DNA of 64,000 nt from Nepenthes gracilis (Eukaryota > Streptophyta > Magnoliopsida > Caryophyllales > Nepenthaceae). Within the stretch, counting starts at the first letter, position 1; the number at the start of each line of letters is the position of its first letter. A program made the translations under genes and the position numbers. The notes under the pieces are model-generated. The model saw nothing but the letters and a program-made list of their open reading frames with translations. It was not told the origin of the DNA and ran no database searches. Shown here one piece after another: positions 61,122 through 64,000 of the stretch. The stretch lies in assembly GCA_033239525.1 (NCBI GenBank), contig BSYO01000002.1, forward strand, positions 27,882,068 to 27,946,067. The letters run 5' to 3'.

Positions 61122-61747
61122 TGATGGGTATAACTATTAATGGGCCTAAATGAAGAAATGCCACTATGGCCATGATACGAAATGGGTTGGACAGCATCGA
61201 GACCTACAAACGCAGCCAACAAAGTCCCATTCGGTGAATCTGTTTGGCCAAGCACATGATCTCACATCCGAAGACTATAACTACTTCGTTTAATCTCGGG
61301 AGGCCTTAATCTGCTTGGCTTAGATTCTATAAGCCATAACCACTTCAACTTGGTTCTATCCAACATGACGTTATAACTCATGAGAAAACGGACAGGTAAG
61401 AAGGAAACATCCTATAAAAGGAAAGAGGAGGCTGCTCAAGAAGGAGAGCCCACTACTTGGACTGCTGAATGGATACAAACTGGATGGAAAAACACTTGGA
61501 CCAGAAAGATAAAAGAAAAAAGACGGATGATTATATTCTCCTTTAAGAAATTCTTTCTTTCTATTTTGGGAAGAAAAATTGACTTGAACGTCGGAGTGCC
61601 TTTCGGGGAGCAAGCCTCGATTATATTCTGATTCTTAATTTAGTTGTGATGCATATGTCTTAAATTGTCAAAGACGGAGAGAAAATCTTATCAACAAATA
61701 GGATATAATCTATACTTGTCATGAATTTATATCCTTGGTACGTATCA
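61122..61747 (+). mobile_element. 3' LTR of the Tat-type element
   Basis: 626 bp, TGATGGGTAT...GGTACGTATCA, pairing with 53138-53774. Preceded by the purine-rich tract TTGGAGGGTTAG. Contains the promoter-like TCCTATAAAAGG near 61410. Confidence 0.85.
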
Positions 61748-61752
61748 AATAT
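61748..61752. repeat. right target duplication AATAT
   Basis: Matches 53133-53137. Confidence 0.8.
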
Positions 61753-62777
61753 AAAATAAGATTATATATATTAAATTTAAAATAATTTTTATTTATTTAA
61801 ATGTGTTTAATAATTATAATAGTAATAATAATAATTATTATTATTATTATTACTTCCACAAATTTCGTGATTGAGACTCGTGAATGCAAGGCAAGTCGTT
61901 AGAGGTTTTTTTTTTTTAAAGAATAATTAAAGATAGAGGATTTTTTTCTCCCCCTCTCGAGTGCTTAGCTTTATACTATTGCAAGGTCAAGGAGAGCGAA
62001 TTATGAGCAAAGAAATTCCTGTCACATCGATTGAGAGTGGGTTTATTTGATGTATTTGGTATATTTATTACTTATTGAAAGAAAAAATTAAAAAATTAAT
62101 AAATTAATTTTTTTAAAAAATATCTAAATAATAATTATTTTATTTTTAATTATTAAATAAAAATTTTATAAGTGCTAATATTATAAATTAATTGATAAAA
62201 ATAATATATATAATTTTTTTATATTTTTAATATTTATCATTAAACTTTTATTTAACGGTTGATATTAAAACTTTATTAAATATATCTTACTTAAAAATAT
62301 ATATAACACCTACATTTCCTATCACATATCTTGGTCGGCAGTATAAAATCTTGCAATGTCCTTGCAATAATTCATATAAGTCAACCATAAATAAATAGGA
62401 GACTTATCCCCCTCCCCCATCCCAAAAAAATAATAAAAATGGTGTAATAATAATAATTATTATTATAATTATAATTAATAATAATTATTATAATTATAAT
62501 AAATAATAAAATTAATTATTCAGAGAATTATTTTGTTAAGTATAAGAAAGAAATATATATTATTGTATAAATGAATAATTGACAATGTTTTATTAGTATC
62601 AACAAATATTCAAATTCCCAAATGAAAAATTTGATCAATATATTTAATTATTAAAATAAAATAAGGTAAAATTATAATAAATATTATCAAAGAATATATT
62701 TTGTTATGTATAAGAAAGAAATATATATTATATGGTTCGATTTATGGATGAATAATTATTTAAAATTAATTATGGGA
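61753..62777. other. AT-rich intergenic DNA
   Basis: No gene. Simple (AAT)n/(ATT)n stretches at 61810-61852 and 62440-62515. The string AAGTATAAGAAAGAAATATAT (62538) is repeated at about 62706. Confidence 0.5.
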
Positions 62778-63286
62778 TTTTCTAAAGTATTCAAATATAG
62801 AAAAACTAATATTTTTTTAAATAAGGTTGAAGAAAATATTACCACCAGTGTCCCAAATGATAATTATTGTGGTGGCACTAACTGGTGGTGGCACCGGCAG
62901 GGATGACTAGCCGACGTCAGCTGGTGATTGTTGGCCGACTGGTGGGTGGTGGGATGGTGTTGGTAGGGATGAGTAGCCAGCGGCGGCAGGTGCTTCTGTA
63001 AGACACCCCCACAACCGGCAGGGGGTTGGGTGGGGTGGCATTGGTGAGGGAGTCGGCGACGAGTGTCTCCTGAGGCTCCTCCTATAAATACTCAAAGAGT
63101 ATTAGAAATTAGCAATTAAAAATTATAATTTTTTAAAAATATAAGAGTAAAATATATCATCACTTCATAATAAATTATGCTTGTTTTTTTATAATTATAA
63201 TTATTTTAACATAACTATTTAATTTTCTAAAGTATCAATCAAATATAGAAAAACTAAGATTTTTTTTTTAAAATAAGGTTGGAATA
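62778..63286. repeat. direct repeat flanking a GGTGG-rich patch
   Basis: 62778-62838 and 63224-63286 are about 60-bp direct repeats (TTTCTAAAGTAT, ATATAGAAAAACTAA, AATAAGGTTG). Between them 62845-63080 is GC-rich with GGTGG runs and a loosely repeated GGCAGGGATGACTAGCC/GGTAGGGATGAGTAGCC. The proline-rich minus-strand ORF here is a by-product of the composition. Confidence 0.6.
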
Positions 63287-64000
63287 TAATTATGTCCAAT
63301 TTAACCAAACAACCATTAAATTATGACAAAATTAGTATAAAACTAATAACAATAACTAAATTGCTTTTTGGCATGGCTTTATGAAACTATATTTAATTAA
63401 AAATTTCAAACCTATTGTGGCATATTCACATCCTATTAATCATTTATTTACAGTTATGATAATCCACTTATTTAAATTGTCTAAATTAAGGTTTATGGAG
63501 AAAATTCAAGCTATCAATTTACTATTTTTCTTTTATTTCATGTATCATAATAAATTTGTCTCTTAACACAATATAAATATATACAATGGGAGATAATAAT
63601 TAATTATAAAAATAAAGAGCAGTCTACTCAGTATAATACTATTACAAGAAAAATATTAAATGCCCAACCTATTTTAAATTTTTTTTCAGATTTATTGTCA
63701 TGTGAAAGGAGGTTTTTTATTTTAATAAAAAAAATAAAAAAATATCTCATTTCTACATGTTAGATAGTACTTATTAAAAATTATAAATAGGTGGATGAGT
63801 TATATTTCTCTCATTAAATTGATTTTCTGAAATAGACTCCATTGAAAGTAAAATTAGAGAAAACTACACATCTGGCATCTTTCCTTAACCGTACTTAATA
63901 GTTAATGGGCCGTCCGCCCAATGATACCTCTCTTGGGAAATGATATTTTGGGCTGGGCCTCATCCGATGGTCTTCATTCAGCCCAATATTCAAACTTCAA
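63287..64000. other. AT-rich DNA, then motif-rich right edge
   Basis: No gene within the window. The last 100 bases are less AT-rich and hold TGGGCC, TGGGCT and GCCCAAT motifs (63906-63990), as in plant promoters, so a gene may begin just beyond the right edge. Confidence 0.4.

Larger units (their letters stand above)
53138..61747 (+). mobile_element. complete, decayed Ty3/gypsy Tat/Ogre-type element
   Basis: 8.6 kb from LTR to LTR, with a perfect AATAT duplication on both sides. Order: 5' LTR, primer site TTAGCGCCGTCTGTG (one base off the usual Tat-type TGGCGCCGTCTGTG), gag, protease, short RT remnant, integrase, a long 3' region with an antisense spliced ORF and a minisatellite, a purine-rich tract (TTGGAGGGTTAG), 3' LTR. 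Most of RT and RNase H is deleted. The lineage call rests on the primer site, the protease/RT sequence style and the extra 3' region. Confidence 0.85.

Noticed and set aside
62907..63095. Proline-rich minus-strand ORF
   Set aside because: Produced by the GGTGG-rich composition; short, with no gene context.

Overview
This window is nuclear DNA of a flowering plant, most likely a eudicot. Coding exons are short and separated by GT-AG introns, noncoding DNA is very AT-rich, and LTR retrotransposon remains of the Ty1/copia and Ty3/gypsy types fill more than half of it. Two host genes are recognisable. I see no rRNA, intact tRNA, CRISPR array or bacterial-type operon.

Layout. 1-845 is the 3' end of a plus-strand copia element (internal tail and 3' LTR). 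2393-7242 holds exons 2-9 of a plastid phosphoenolpyruvate/phosphate translocator (PPT/CUE1-like) on the plus strand. Its introns carry LTR debris at about 1200-1560 and 3100-3860, and a solo-LTR-like copy at 4982-5908. Its first exon (transit peptide, first helix) is not in the window. 7243-12500 is AT-rich intergenic DNA with small duplications. 12493-16608 is a 5'-truncated minus-strand copia fragment flanked by a 479/483-bp direct repeat of host DNA. 17558-23711 (minus) is a complete 12-exon BOR1-type borate exporter of 727 residues, with a leader and TATA box reaching about 24950.

25.8-47 kb is a graveyard of long-LTR gypsy elements: one recognisable gag/RT relic at 25.8-32.4 kb and several lone LTR pieces in both orientations, plus tandem repeats at 32.9-33.8 and 42.3-42.6 kb. 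47.9-48.5 kb is an (AAT)n-type microsatellite. 49508-49686 is a small MITE with Mutator-like 9-bp target duplications. 50871-51808 is a second copy of the solo LTR found in the PPT intron.

53138-61747 is a structurally complete but decayed gypsy element of Tat/Ogre type with perfect AATAT target duplications. After gag-prot-(RT remnant)-INT it carries an antisense ORF with its own introns and a minisatellite of 17-19-bp units just before the 3' LTR. 61.8-64 kb is AT-rich, with a GGTGG-rich patch and a cluster of TGGGCC-type promoter motifs at the right edge.

Function. The two host genes are unrelated transporters: PPT imports PEP into plastids for the shikimate pathway, and BOR1 loads borate toward the xylem. 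The most interesting items are the spliced antisense ORF and minisatellite in the Tat-like element, the long direct repeat around the truncated copia fragment, and regulatory details of BOR1 (ATG-stop motifs in the leader, and His in place of one trafficking tyrosine).
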